This document shows positions 1 to 11,559 of a stretch of DNA of 64,000 nucleotides, piece by piece. The DNA lies in assembly GCF_016808335.1 (NCBI RefSeq), contig NC_053148.1:14660433-14724432 (forward strand). Direction: 5' to 3'. How positions within the stretch are numbered: position 1 is the first letter of the stretch; each line of letters starts with the position of its first letter. Below the pieces are notes generated by a model that saw only the letters and a program-made list of their open reading frames with translations, was not told the origin of the DNA and searched no databases. The DNA comes from Panicum virgatum. Its lineage: Eukaryota; Streptophyta; Magnoliopsida; Poales; Poaceae. The position numbers and the translations under genes are program-made.

Positions 1-1439
1 TGGAGGTTTTGGTTCTTTTAACTTGGGGTCCCTGGCCGAAATCTCAGAACAGAGGAGCGGCGGCGCTGGGATTTCCGGCGAGGAGGCTCATCGGCGGTGA
101 GGGGTTTGTGGGGGAAAAGAGAGAGGATACCGAGGCGCACCTTATGGTGGTCTTGGATGGGTCGGGGGCGGCCGGGAGGTGGGTCGCCGGCGACGTACAG
201 GGGCGGCGGCCATGGGAGCTCAGCTCCGGCGAGCTCGGGTGAGGTAGGGAAGGGGATATTAGGCTTGGGAGCATCGGATTTCTGAGAGGAATCCATTCAG
301 GGGCTCGGTTGGAGCCGAGGAAGGGTGGATAGGGGTTGTCCACGGAGCTCCGGCGGAGGCCGGCCATGGTGGCGGCGGCTCTAGTTTCCTGGGCACGCGA
401 GAAGGGTCGTGCTGGACATTTATAGGCACGGGAGGAGGGGGAGCTTCCTTAATGATGAAGGGAACCAGCCGATCGGGCAGCTCAGGCAGGGATGCGGGCA
501 GCGGCCGGGCAGCTGTGCGACGGCGAGCAACGGCATGGCAAGCAGAGCGGCTGGCGGGGCGCGTGGCGAGGTCGGGAGCTGCCAGGGAAGGCCGGGTTCA
601 AGCAAACCAGGGGCGCGAGGCTGGTTTTGGGCGGAGGCGCGGCGCGTGGCCGGGATAGGTGGCCGCGCCGGCGTACGGACGCCGTCGTAGGCATGGTGCA
701 GGGAGGCGAGAAGAGGGAGATGGAGGCAGTGGCAATTTCGTAAATAAATCGAAGTTCCAAAATCAGTTCTGTAATTTCAAATTTTCTCCCTCTTCTTGGC
801 CTCAAATGAAAAAGTGTTGAATACCACTTTTGCTCAGTTTTTCGAGATCTACAACTTTAGTGTTATGCACTTTTTCATTCGAGCAATGGTTTGAGAGTTA
901 TTTAATTATTTCAAAAACTGCCATTTAAAGTACTTATCATTTCATGTGAATTTTGGCACTTTTACTCCTAGGCTTCAACTAGGTTTTTGTTTAACATGAC
1001 ATGGTGAATATGTAGATTCATTTTCCTATGCATAAGTGCATTGTTTTGAAAGTTATTTTTAACTTCCTTATTACTAGAAATTGAACTCTTGTTGATTTAA
1101 TTTGTTTGAATTAGTGGCTCTTCACAAATCAAAGAATGGTTCCATTAATCATTTCTTTTGATGGTTTTTCAGTTTGAATTTGATTTGCATAGAAAGTTTA
1201 TATCTCATTATGAAAGGTGTATTTTATTGCCCTAATACCACACATGTCAAGTCAAGTTTAAAAGGTGTACCAAAAATTATTTTTCAAACACATTGCACTC
1301 AAACACATGCACTCATACATTTACACACAAGTTTGCAAAAACTAGATATAGGGTTCTTATTTAAGTTTTCTTAGCTCATTCGTGTGTGAAGTTATGTTAA
1401 TTGCCTGGCTTTGGTTAAACTGACACCAGAGGTGTCACA
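1..1439 (-). repeat. 5' part of a long gypsy-type LTR, cut by the window edge
   Basis: Read on the minus strand, this begins at 1439 with TGTGACACC, a usual start for long plant gypsy LTRs. An AT-rich stretch (about 740-1430) follows, then a GC-rich stretch with a TATA box (TATAAAT, plus-strand 418-424) upstream of GC-rich leader-like sequence. The AT-rich part shares a theme with the solo LTR at 33.4 kb (a phrase about lost 'AAAGTTGTAG' next to 'GAAAAACT'), so both may belong to related families. The 3' end and any TSD lie outside the window. The short ORFs here are GC-rich frames without domains. No coding gene is supported. Confidence 0.5.
418..424 (-). promoter_or_regulatory. TATA box of minus-strand LTR
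   Basis: TATAAAT on the minus strand, about 1 kb inside the LTR that starts at 1439, followed by GC-rich transcribed-leader-like sequence. Confidence 0.4.
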
Positions 1440-4400
1440 GTCGACTGGGAGACGAACGCCTAGAAGTCCTCGTACTCCTGGTAGCTCTGGGTGAACTCCC
1501 TCGCGTCGACAGAAACTGAGCAGCAGTAGAGTATCCCCAAAAAGGACAAGAGGAAAAAGAGTAGAGGAGGCAAGGGTGAGTACACAACTCGTACTCAACA
1601 AGTATAACACAAACACAAACTATGAGGCTCTAAGGTTGGCTGACTTAACTGCATTAGCTTTTAATCTTGGCAAAATTTTATTGAAGCTATTTACTACAAG
1701 TTGATGAATTACCATAAAACCCAGTTACATAATAATTAATCAAAATTAATTATGATGCTACTGAGAACCAAACCAAACCAACCACCCGGGGAAACCCTCC
1801 TAACCAAAGGAAGATAACCCCACTAATCAAAAGGAGGATCTGGGCCGCTCATAACCGTGAGCACGGCTAGTATACCAGTTTTACACTCTGCAGAGGTTGC
1901 ACATCTTTACCCACAAGTCGTGAGCTACGCTAGTTGTTCATCACACTTCCTTAGGTGAGATGGCTAGCAAGCACACTACGAGGCCTTTACAAAGAATCTC
2001 GTTGGTAAGGAGTAACCGCGAGGGTTGGATAAGCGACTATGGAGCAGGTCTAGTGGGCATCAAGAATACCACAGACGAGGCCACTCAGTACGAGGGCCAT
2101 AGAAGCTTACCACCCTTGCCCCGTCGGTAAGTTACTCCAAACCAAAAAGAACTAATTATTACGCCAAGACCGTCCCATTCCAGTCTTGTGGTAGCGCTAT
2201 TGTCCCAAGTTGTCGCTCTATGAACCGGTCCTTATGGAGAGTGGCCAACCCAGCACTAAGCACCGTGCTGGCCCCCTAAACCATGTTTCTAACAAAAACC
2301 AATTTTTAACGAGACGTGAGCCCCTCAAACGGGCCACTCCCAGAATTAAGTTGCATATACCATTAATCAAATTAATTAAAAAGGACCATTATGTGTGAGA
2401 GCGCAGCAACCTAGCACAACTAACCAAAAATGCAACCCAAGGGATATATAAAGGACAATAAGTGGCTAGGAAAGTCCTTATAGGCATACAGTATTAAAAT
2501 GCGGTATGAAAATGTATTTAAAGTGATAGGTGTTGCTCATGTTATACTTACCTTCCTCAAAGTTCTTCTGCTGCTCAAACTGCTCTGAAGACGGTGGCTC
2601 CTGGTACTCCTCTGGTAGCTCGAAGTCTACTCGCGATCGCAACGCCGAACAATCATTGAAAACATACACATATATGCAAACAAAAACAAACACTAATAAA
2701 CAGTACACCAATACATCAAAACAGCGTATAAAACTGAGCTAAAGCTATTCTACACGTTACAACGATCGCGTGGACATAAAGAACACCTAAAACAGACTTA
2801 AAACGCAAAATCTAGGGCTAAAACAAGTTCCAGGGGCTAAACTGTGAGAAAACTAAAAGTTCTAGGGGTTCTGTGCAAAAATCGAGGACCTAAGTGTAAA
2901 AATTGAAAAGATCCAGGGGCTAACGCGTGAAAAATCCAGGGGTGGACGGCGGGTTCTATTCTGGGAAAACTTAGGGGCTAAAACGCTAAAAACTGGTCCT
3001 AACTATAATTTCTTTTGAAAAGGCTTGGACCACGGGTTGATTTCAAAAGAGTTCAGGGACTCTTTAGCAAAAACGCTGGGCTGAAGCGGTACACACAGAT
3101 CTCGGCCGTTGGATCATGATCCGGTGGCTCAGTGCGAAGGGTTACACGGCTTCTAATCAGGGCCGCAGTTTCCAGATCGGGCGGCCAGGGTTCGCTCGCG
3201 GGGGCGGTGGCGGCGCTATGTCGCCGGAGATGAGTTCCCGCGGCGGCGTTTCACCGGGAACTCATCGGAGTGGGCGGTCTAGGCGCTACAGAGGGTCCTT
3301 TGGCCCGCGGTTTGGTGGAAAAGAAAGTTCTCGACATGCGTAACCCACTGGATTGCACAGGATGGCGGTTCTGGGCTCGACCGTGGCGAGAGGCGGCCCT
3401 AGTCGCCGGTGAGCCGTGTTCCTGCTGTTCCGGTCCAGGCTTGGGTCGGGTTTTGCTAGACGAAGCATCTACGCGGCATGGCTAATCTACACAGAGGCCT
3501 AGCGCGGAGTTACAGCACAGCAGAGTGCGGCCTGGCCATGGCGCGGCGGCGGCGGAGCGCCGGTGGCCGGTGCACTGGCACCTAGGGTGCGCCACGCATT
3601 CTAAATCCTAGCGCAAAAGCAAAAGGAAACTGGGGTGATGCTTACCGGGGTTTTGGTTCGGCCGGAGCTGCAGCGTAGGGTAGACGGCGACATTGACTGG
3701 CGACAACGCAAGATCATGTTTCGCGGAGGAGGTCAGTGCAGCGGTCCTCCTAGCATCTGGATCCCACGGGCAGGCTCGTGGTGTTCCTGCGAACGCGTGC
3801 AGGGGGTCAGAAAGGCTCGGAGATGGCCGGCGGCGAGCAATTGCTCAAAGAACCGATCACCTGTGGCGGCGGGTCCGTGGCGAAATCCGGCGCGGCGAGG
3901 ACCGAGAACAGGAAAAGCAGGCCCAAGGAGCTTCTTGAAGTCAAGGTGAAGCAGCTGCGTGGTTCTAGAAGGGCTAGGAGGCGGCGGAGTAGCACGGCCA
4001 CGGCGGAGCGGGGTGCTCTGCACGGAAGGGCACGGCGGGGTAGTGCTAGGGTGCAGAGGTGGCGGATGCGGGATGGGAGGATGGGCGCAGGGGGTCCGCG
4101 GGGCATTTAAAGGGTAAGGCCGGGGATCTCGGGGAAGCATGCCCGGGCGTGATCCCGGCGATGATTGCAGGCAGGCCATTGCTGCGCGGCTGGGAAGGGC
4201 GGGGAAGAAGGGCCTGACCAGGTGGGGTCAGCACATCAGTGAGGGGAGGGGACGCGTGCAGGCTGGTGACGTGGGGTCTGCGGGCGTGGGCCGTGCGCGC
4301 GGAACGGCTGAAGCGGGGGAGTGGAACTGGGCCTCGCGCGGGCTGCTGGGCTGGCGCCGGGGAGAGATCAGGCCGCGGGGAGAGGGAAAGGAGGAGGAGG

Positions 4401-4731
4401 TCGGACCGAGCCGTGGGTTTGGTTGGAGTGGGCCACCAGGTTGGGTTTGGGTTTCCTTTCCTTTTCTCTTTTATATTTCCTATTTCAAACACTACTCAAT
4501 CTAAAACCATTTGAATCCAAATTCAAATTTGAATTCCACCCTAGCACTCAAACAAAAAAAAACAATGCACCAGCATGAATGCAACAACAAATTTTAAACT
4601 TAGCCATAATTTTAATTACTTGTGGAAAAAAATTAGATTAAATGCAAGTCTAAGCATATAAAACCTTAGAAACTTAAATATAGCCAATTAAATTTATTAT
4701 AAAATATTGAAATTTAAATTAGGGTGTTACA
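1440..4731 (-). repeat. Minus-strand long-LTR element fragment
   Basis: On the minus strand this begins at 4731 with TGTAACACCC, the typical start of a plant LTR. It runs through an AT-rich part, a GC-rich part (3100-4440) with a weak TTTAAATG box near 4105, and then an AT-rich part. A region at about 1750-2450 is shared in character with 44.7-45.3 kb (for example CTCTGCAGAGGT in both). At 2548-2690 (minus) a short acidic frame contains ELPEEYQEPPSSEQFEQQ and ends at a good splice donor (GAAG|GTAAGT). It is interrupted on the left by the LTR ending at 1439. No protein domain is visible, so it is probably an LTR or a non-autonomous element. Confidence 0.45.
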
Positions 4732-6142
4732 CTTTACTAGGTTTTGCTTATGCTTTCATTTAGTCATTCAAAATTCTTCTATGGTTTATAAAACCTTTCT
4801 CCATGCTTTGCTAGAGTGCTTGACATGGATGAATTGGATTGTTTGATTGAGAAAAGTTATAATCTTTTTCGTGAAGGAAAGCTATACTCAAGTATAGTAC
4901 CTTACTTTTGTTTCCAACTATTGCATTCATATAGAGATCACCCCGTTAGCAGACGGAACATACGAACTCATTCAGGAACCAGACGGGGATTCTTCTGAAG
5001 CCCAGGCTAATATTGTTGAACTAACTGAAGCTCTGAACTCTGATTCGGAAGATGCAAAGTCTACTGACTCTTTAGACATCAATACAAGCAAGCCCCGATA
5101 CATATTCCCACTTTTTAAATTATGCAATTCAGTACTATTACTTGTGCATTTAAGATATTGGAGTTGAATGAAAACTTTAGATGCATAATTCTAGGTACCT
5201 ATTGATTGAACACTAGAACTAGGTCGAGTTAGACGCCATGCTAATAGGACTGGTAAAAGTCGGGTGATTCCTGTCACTCGCGATATCTATAGGAGTTGAT
5301 TGTTTACATTCATGCAATCACTGTAAGGACCATGGACGGATTTGGTCAACAGCTTCATTGTAATCCGTCTGTGTTGATAAATTATTAAGGCTGCAGTGTG
5401 TGGTAGCGGTGGTTAAGCGTTTGAAAGTACTAGCCACATGCCATAAATATGGTACGCGGCAAGCCTAGTAACTGATCGGCCCGGCAAGTGGACATACCTG
5501 CCACTCTCTCTTAGAGATAGGAAATTATATATTATGTTGCAACACCACGACTACAAAGATGTGGGATTCTCTCTAGTCGGGGAGAGTGGTCCTGATCCAT
5601 GAACCGGAATGAAAAGTCAATGGTTGCTCAGGAGTGACTCGACAGTGCTCCAAGTGTGTGTGCTAGGTTTATCCTTGCAAGGTTGGAATTCGATTCAGAA
5701 TCGTCCGCTTCTCACGATGTTTGGGACTGCTTAATCCCTTTGCTACATAGAGTAAGAAGAGGAACAAGATTGATTCTAAATATGGTTGGATGATGTTAAT
5801 TCTTCTACCATGTTTGTTTAGATAGGTGCACACCTAGAATGGTTAACATAACTAGAAATTGAAAGCTAAAATTTGAAAGTAAGGACCTACTCTTTGTGGC
5901 TTTTCAGCAAAAGTAAACCTAGAGCCTTTCTGAGCTAGCATGTCCAGATAATGGGCTATTGTATCGGATTAGTCTTGCTGAGTATTAGTATATTCAGGCT
6001 TTTGGTGACTTTTTTTCAGGGATGACTTTGGAAGACCCGAACACTAGTCTGGCTTGGCCTTGTGTTCTACCTTTTGGCTGGTCTATGTAATGGGAACCAA
6101 CTTTGACCAGCAATGACTCAGAGGAATGATGTCATGATCGGG
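4732..6142 (+). mobile_element. Long gypsy-type LTR, first fragment (split by SIRE insertion)
   Basis: This stretch aligns by eye with 35350-36550 of the solo LTR: the same order of phrases, such as GAACCAGACGGG, TGACTC..AGACATC, GGTACGCGGCAAGCCTAGTAACT and GGACCTACTCTTTGTGGC. It is therefore the 3' half of an LTR of the same family in plus orientation. It continues after the copia insertion at 18028 and ends at 18375. Its 5' half is missing at the junction with the minus-strand element at 4731. No domain-bearing ORF is present except a short acidic frame (separate entry). Confidence 0.7.
4898..5167 (+). other. Short acidic reading frame within the long LTR
   Basis: The frame is open from 4898 to the TGA at 5165. 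It encodes an acidic segment with LIQEPDGDSSEAQANIVELT and, further on, SDSEDAKSTDSLDI. The solo LTR at 35.4 kb has the same frame with many conservative changes (FIQEPDGNISEAQTNVAELT, then SEESKSTDSIDI). Coding use is unproven. It could be an exon of a leader or gag precursor spliced from the LTR, or simply slowly diverged noncoding sequence. No known domain is recognised. Confidence 0.35.
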
Positions 6143-7439
6143 TGAAAGGATCTTAAGATGCCTAGAGGGGGGTGAATAGGCAATCTGCAATTTAAAACAC
6201 TTAACAAAAATGTCAGACACAGACCAGCCCGGATACTCCGGGTATAATCCCGGATACTCCGGGTTTGGTGGTCCGGAGTATCTAGAGTTATTTCCGGAGT
6301 CTCCGGGTATGAACAACCTGAAAGGAAACTGCAGAAATCTGAGTATGAAAAGTAGATCGAGCTAAAGTAAGAGTACCAGGGGTTCCTTAAGGTTGATCTC
6401 CAACAAATAGAATTCACTAGAAACTTGTGAGTGAGTAGATCGAGCTCAAACCCTAGAAATGAAGACTCACAAGCAAATAGCAATGAAATCAAGTAAACTA
6501 ACACGAAGGAGACAAAGATTTGTTTCCCGAAGTTCACACCCGAAGGTGCTACGTCTCCGTTGAGGAAGGATTCGAGAGACGGTGCTCAAGAACCCCTATG
6601 CTCCTCTTCCAAGGGCGAGATCACCTCTCAAGCCCAAGGTTACTTACTATGGATTCCTCGGCGAGGAATGGAGCTTACAAACTTCTTGTGCAGCTCACAA
6701 TCTTGATTGAGCAATCACAAGCACGCCTAGCCGTCCAGGAGCACAAGGCTCCAAGAGTAATAAACTTGAATCCGTGGGCTTGACCAAAACCAAGTGCTCA
6801 AGAGATGGAAATGAGGCTCACTAGCACTAATCCTTGCTCTTGCTTGCTTCTCACTCAAATCCCTCAAGGGATTCACTCAAGAATGGAGAAATGGGAGTGA
6901 GAGAGCTCTTTCTTGGCTTAGGTTTGAGTTCAGCTCGTCAAAGTGGCAAGAGTGAGTGCTGAAGGGGTATGGTGGGGGTATTTATAGTCTTCAGCCCAGA
7001 AATAGCCGTTGGGCGAAAGGGTACCCGGAGACTCCGGGTATATGCCCGGAGACTCCGGACAAAGGGGTCCGGAGTATCCGGCCCTATACCTGGAGTATCC
7101 GGGTAAGGCAGGGAAAAACTTCGGTTTTTGCTCTTTTGAGTTGTTTTGTGGCTCACAAGTGTTTGTATAGGTTTTCTTGAGCACAAGATTTAAATCGAAA
7201 CCCTTGAACCAAGTCCCTCTTGATAGTACGGCGTTCCTATACTCAAAATTCAAATTTAAAATCTAATTTCTTGAGTAAACTTGAACTCCGCTTTTTCATT
7301 TCCTTATTAAGGGTTGTATATCGTCACTTGATCCATTTATACAAATTGACCACCTGCACACATGCTCAATTACATGATTAAATGCACATGTGTTTTGTCA
7401 TTAACCACCAAAACCCACTTGGGGCCTAGATCACTTTCA
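6143..7439 (-). repeat. 3' LTR of the SIRE-type element
   Basis: 1297 bp, bounded by TGAAAGG...TTTCA. It matches the right LTR along its whole length, except that it lacks about 47 bp present there (around 17596-17642). It contains two clusters of the CCGGAG..TCCGG motif (6228-6308 and 7024-7104) and a TATA box at 6979-6986. Confidence 0.95.
6979..6986 (-). promoter_or_regulatory. TATA box in SIRE 3' LTR
   Basis: TATAAATA on the minus strand inside CTATAAATACCCCC. The same sequence occurs in the other LTR. Confidence 0.6.
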
Positions 7440-7453
7440 ATCTCCCCCTTTTT
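7440..7453 (-). other. Polypurine tract of SIRE-type element
   Basis: AAAAAGGGGGAGAT on the minus strand, immediately upstream of the 3' LTR start. This is the usual site of plus-strand DNA priming and is typical of SIRE elements. Confidence 0.85.
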
Positions 7454-8042
7454 GGTGATTGATGACAACCCACATGTAACTCATTTGATAATCATAAAGC
7501 GATAAACATCTAGCATATAAGAGCTCCCCCTAAATGTATGCCATGAACTTTGAATTTCAATTTTGACTTGACATGTCAACAATTTGGCATATATATCAAG
7601 AGAACCACAAAAGCTCTTATATGTTTTACAGTGGGGTGAACAGGTGAGTGCAAAGACAAGCGTGTGATGCAAATGACATATTATTCACTCAAGAAAAGAG
7701 GTGTTCGACAGTAGAACCCGGAGACTCCGGGTATAAGTCCGGAGACTCCGGTCAGGATCTCCGGAGAATCCGGCCTGTATCCCGGAGTATCCGGCCCTTC
7801 TGAACCAGAACACAGAAAAAACAGAAAACAGATAGGTCACAGCTCAAATATGTCACATACTAGCAGAAATTCCTTAGAATAAACTCAAGTTCGACAGCTA
7901 AGCACAGAGTAGCACACATTACAAATGTTCTCACACCACATATAGTCCTTACGCACGATCGAGGAAGTTCGAAATGAAAAGGAAACAATGTAAGTTCGAT
8001 ACAAAGGCGACACATGCCCAAATGAGTACAAAAATAGCAGTT
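7454..8042 (-). other. Noncoding 3' internal region of SIRE-type element
   Basis: Lies between the third ORF and the PPT. It holds one CCGGAG..TCCGG cluster (7717-7797) and AT-rich sequence. No gene is seen. Confidence 0.6.
7717..7797. repeat. Cluster of four CCGGAG..TCCGG units
   Basis: Units such as CCGGAGACTCCGG, CCGGAGAATCCGG and CCGGAGTATCCGG recur about every 20 bp. They match the clusters in both LTRs and elsewhere in the element. Confidence 0.85.
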
Positions 8043-9737
8043 TCACTCCCCCTTTGTCATCAAGTGCCAAAAAGGGAATGAAAAGAAGCATGAAGTCCAT
8101 CTACTCATCATCTTCATCTTGGGCGGCATCCTCAGAGGTATCCTCATCTTCATCGGAGTCGGGGTGCTCACGGTAGAGGCACGACGACGAGGAGAACGGG
8201 CCTGGCGACGAGCATGAGGAAGTGGGGCATGAGTAGCAGCAATAGCAGCCTCATCGGCAGCATCCCACTCAGCAAAAGGATCATCAAAGTCCGGAAGCTC
8301 GCAGTGAGAATCCAAAGGAAGCCCCAAGTGACCCCAAATTTCATTGATCGACCTTGTGTTCTCATGAACATCTTGTGCAATGTTCCTGCACATTCCAAAC
8401 AAGCTGCGGAGAGCCCTCTTCACAAAAGAGTCATGGTGACGGTGACGGGACGATGAAGAGGCACCCACAGAGGATGGAGCAGGATCATGTCTTGGGTTTC
8501 TAGTTGCACCGGCATGATATGGAGGAGGAGGTGGTGCATCACCAGAGCGGGCACGCAGGTGAAGAGGCTCATGCTTGACTGTCTTTGGAAATGTGACCTT
8601 CGTCACCCTCTCTATCATGTACATGATGTATGGTGCAGCAGGAAGTGACTTCTTGGCCTCAATCATAGTCCTTCTTAGCTCATTCCAAATAAAGTCCATG
8701 ATGCAAAAAGGTCTTCCACTTGGCAAAGTACGGGCTAGAAGGTTCACTGCATAGTATCTAAGAGCCACGGAATCACCATCCTTTGCATCAACAGTGGCTC
8801 TAAAGAATTGATTCATTGCATAGTATACTGGTAGGAGATGGTTTGCCTTTCCTTCTCGAGCACAAATAGGATTGTAGAATAAGGTAGGTACTTGATATGG
8901 CTTGAGTTGTTCCTCAACATGAATGGGATCTCTTTTCTCATCCTCAGTGCCAAGTCCAAGTAACCTAGAGAATGTCATGTAATCCACTCCATACTTGGCT
9001 CCCTCGGTGGTCCAATAGAATGCAATCTCCCTTTCATCATAGTACAAAGAAGAGTGAAATTGAGCTAGGATTTCCTCATTCCAATCATAGCGAAAACCCA
9101 TGATATTATAAAGACCCATCTCCTTGCACTTTTCCATAGCCTCATTAAAGAATGGATCCTTCATATTTTCATAGTATTTCCAATCCACGTATTTGCATGG
9201 AACAAAGGGAGCTCGAGACTTACGCATCACCACTGAAGAATAGAAGTCTTCATGAAGCTTGCACCAAAAGCGCCTCTCAAGACCTTCACACTTTTCATAT
9301 TTGTAGACTTCCTCCTTGCGTGCCTCCCTAAGTGACACATCTTGCTTGTAGTAATTTCTTTCCATTTCAACCGCAAAGCCAGGAACAATTCTAGGTCGAT
9401 GAAGCCTTGGAACGCTTGGATAGTTGCGTTGCTCAGATGTGTATTCAACTCTCAAGCGAGGAGGGGTTTTAGGACAAATGTCATGAGCAATACCCTTGCT
9501 TGTTGGAGTTGGACGGGATGGAGGAGCTGCGGGTCGGCTTTGCATAATGTAAGGAGCTTTCCTTGGCTCCTTTCCTGAACTGCTCCCAGCGGGTTCCTTG
9601 CCCGCACGATGACATGGACGCAACTCCCTTGGAGGATTTTGAGGGGCATCTTCCCTTTGAGTGCGAGGATCATGACGGCGCTTTTGCCTTCTTTGTTCCG
9701 CATCCTCCAAGGACTCACCAGCACGTGGCCTCACCAT
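8043..9737 (-). CDS. Third ORF of SIRE-type element (env position), plant mobile-domain-like protein
   Basis: 564 aa, downstream of RNase H and separated from it by about 850 bp of noncoding DNA. The N-terminal about 110 residues are basic and Arg/Pro-rich. Residues about 115-405 form a conserved-looking globular region with REIAFYWTTEGAKYGVDYM and LPVYYAMNQFFRATVDAKDG, resembling the 'putative plant transposon protein' (Transposase_32-like) domain seen in many plant retroelement and host-like ORFs. The family match is from memory and not certain. A Ser/His/Pro-rich linker and a C-terminal tail follow. No clear signal peptide or membrane segment is visible, which argues against a classical envelope protein. 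In the last about 40 codons another frame gives an acidic tail (DSDEDEDTSED) ending near 8103, so a one-base frameshift near 8165-8190 is likely. Confidence 0.7.
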   Translation of the reverse strand: MVRPRAGESLEDAEQRRQKRRHDPRTQREDAPQNPPRELRPCHRAGKEPAGSSSGKEPRKAPYIMQSRPAAPPSRPTPTSKGIAHDICPKTPPRLRVEYTSEQRNYPSVPRLHRPRIVPGFAVEMERNYYKQDVSLREARKEEVYKYEKCEGLERRFWCKLHEDFYSSVVMRKSRAPFVPCKYVDWKYYENMKDPFFNEAMEKCKEMGLYNIMGFRYDWNEEILAQFHSSLYYDEREIAFYWTTEGAKYGVDYMTFSRLLGLGTEDEKRDPIHVEEQLKPYQVPTLFYNPICAREGKANHLLPVYYAMNQFFRATVDAKDGDSVALRYYAVNLLARTLPSGRPFCIMDFIWNELRRTMIEAKKSLPAAPYIMYMIERVTKVTFPKTVKHEPLHLRARSGDAPPPPPYHAGATRNPRHDPAPSSVGASSSSRHRHHDSFVKRALRSLFGMCRNIAQDVHENTRSINEIWGHLGLPLDSHCELPDFDDPFAEWDAADEAAIAATHAPLPHARRQARSPRRRASTVSTPTPMKMRIPLRMPPKMKMMSRWTSCFFSFPFWHLMTKGE

Positions 9738-9814
9738 GCCTAAGGATAGATAAGAAAGATCAAGACCAAGCTGGATAGAAATGGGAAGAAAAAGATGTGC
9801 AGGTGGTGATCAAG

Positions 9815-9894
9815 TCCAGAGACTCCGGGTATGTCCCCGGAGACTCTGGCCCATAGGGTCCGGAGTATCCGGGTGTATATCCGGAGTATCCGGA
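9815..9894. repeat. Cluster of CCGGAG..TCCGG units
   Basis: Four units, just upstream of the third ORF start, including CCGGAGTATCCGG twice. Spacing is like that of the LTR clusters. Confidence 0.85.
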
Positions 9895-10252
9895 TTCGAG
9901 CGCCTGAAACCCTAGTTTTCAAAAATCTAAGGATTTGACCATGGGATTTGAATGAAACTTGAGCCAAAGGTTCCTACACATGCTAGGAAGAGATGCTCTA
10001 AAGATCTTTCAAAGAAACCTACAACATTGGGAGATCGGGCGATCCGAAGTTCAAAGTACCTTTGAGACCGTTGAGAGCGCGGAAACTTCAAATCCAAGAC
10101 CGTTGAGACCGTTGGAAGGGTGGAATCGCCCCTAGGGCGTGAGAGGGGAAGATGAGAAGGGTGAGGGCGGCGTCGGCAGTGAAAAAGAAATGACTTGAAA
10201 CCATTTAACCCTGACTCCCCCCCCCCCCGCGGTATATAGTAAAACTTAAGTA

Positions 10253-10326
10253 CCCGGAGTATCCGGCCTCAGGGCCGGAGTATCCGGACAGTCCGGAGTA
10301 TCCGGGACCTGGGCCGGAGACTCCGG
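10253..10326. repeat. Cluster of CCGGAG..TCCGG units
   Basis: Four units, three of them with the TAT centre (CCGGAGTATCCGG), in the noncoding spacer between pol and the third ORF. Confidence 0.85.
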
Positions 10327-10593
10327 CTCTCCCTGAGACTGAGCAGAAAAAATTTCAAAAGAATTTGATCTAGATGGGTTTGGTAGAGATAGATTTTGAA
10401 GATCTAATGGTGTGAGAGAAATTACTCAACTCAAGATCAGCCAACAATCAATCAAGGAGAACAATGATCTCAAGTGAGTAAAGTGAAGAACCAAGCTTTT
10501 TATAGAACAAAAGTCACCCATTTTTGAAAGTTTTCAATATCTTTTCATTTTGATAATCACTTAATCTATAATCACTCAAGTGTATGCAGTAAT

Positions 10594-11559
10594 TCAAGCT
10601 AGGTTACGAGAATCCAAGATGTTTAGTTCACTTCTCAAAGCACATAACCTTGATTCATCTAGAGGCTTAGTAAAGATATCGGCAAGTTGCCCGTCGGTGC
10701 TTACATGTTGTAAAGCAATATCTCCCTTAGCCTCATGATCCCTTAAGAAGTGATGACGAATATCTATGTGCTTTGTTCGGGAGTGTTGTACGGGGTTGTT
10801 TGCTAACTTGATTGCACTCTCATTATCACAAAATAGTGGAATTTCATCAAAATGACAACCAAAGTTACTCAACGTTTGTCTCATCCACAAGAGTTGTGCA
10901 CAACACGCACCGGCGGCGACATACTCGGCCTCCGCCGTGGACAAGGCAACCGAATTTTGTTTCTTAGAGCTCCAAGCTACTAAGGACCAGCCAAGGAATT
11001 GACAAGTCCTCGTAGTGCTCTTTCGATCCACTTTGCAATCGGCGTAATCCGAATCGGAATACCCAAATAAGTCGAAAGATGAGCCCTTGGGATACCATAA
11101 ACCAAGGTTAGGAGTGAAAACTAAATATCTTAGGATTCTCTTAACCGCCATCAAATGACATTCTTTCGGATTAGCTTGAAATCTTGCACACATGCACACA
11201 CTAAGCATAATATCGGGCCTAGATGCACAAAGGTAAAGAAGGGATCCAATCATGGAGCGATATACCTTTTGATCCACGGCCTTTCCATCTTCATTGAGGT
11301 CGAGATGCCCATTGGTTGGCATGGGAGTTTTGATGGGCTTGGCATTTTCCATGTCAAACTTCTTGAGCATATCCTTGATGTACTTGGTTTGACTAATGAA
11401 AGTGTCATCCTTGAGTTGCTTGATTTGAAATCCGAGGCAGAATGTCAACTCACCCATCATAGACATCTCAAATCTCCTTGTCATAATCCTACTAAAATCA
11501 TCGCACCAAGTTTTGTTAGTAGAACCAAATATAATGTCATCGACATATATTTGGCACAT
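10594..11559 (-). pseudogene. SIRE-type pol, C-terminal part: reverse transcriptase end and RNase H
   Basis: 321 aa, in the same frame as the upstream pol ORF and separated from it only by the stop at 11671. It starts with the RT catalytic YVDD box (IYVDDIIFGSTN). RT thumb sequence follows (LGFQIKQLKDDTFISQ), then RNase H with DSDYADCKVDRKSTT, STAEAEYVAA, DNESAIKLA and the terminal HIDIRHHFLRD and ADIFTKPL motifs. Length and order match a normal copia pol end. All visible catalytic residues are kept, so only the upstream stop disables this part. Confidence 0.9.

Larger units (their letters stand above)
9738..10593 (-). other. Spacer between pol and third ORF of SIRE-type element
   Basis: About 850 bp without a coding frame. 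It contains two CCGGAG..TCCGG clusters (9815-9894 and 10253-10326), a C10 homopolymer near 10219, and a TATA-like tatata near 10232 that could serve a subgenomic transcript. That role is speculative. Confidence 0.5.

Noticed and set aside
3733..4504. ORFs of about 148 and 121 codons in the GC-rich part of the left LTR relic
   Set aside because: Same composition effect, no recognisable motif, and they sit in an LTR leader.
7717..7797. CCGGAG..TCCGG clusters as a CRISPR array
   Set aside because: Units are short (about 13 bp), with variable short gaps, in a plant retrotransposon; no cas genes and no plausible spacer structure.
8043..9737. Third ORF as a host gene captured by the retrotransposon
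   Set aside because: Its position between pol and PPT, and the known occurrence of extra ORFs in SIRE elements, make an element-borne ORF more likely; no introns or close host family could be recognised.
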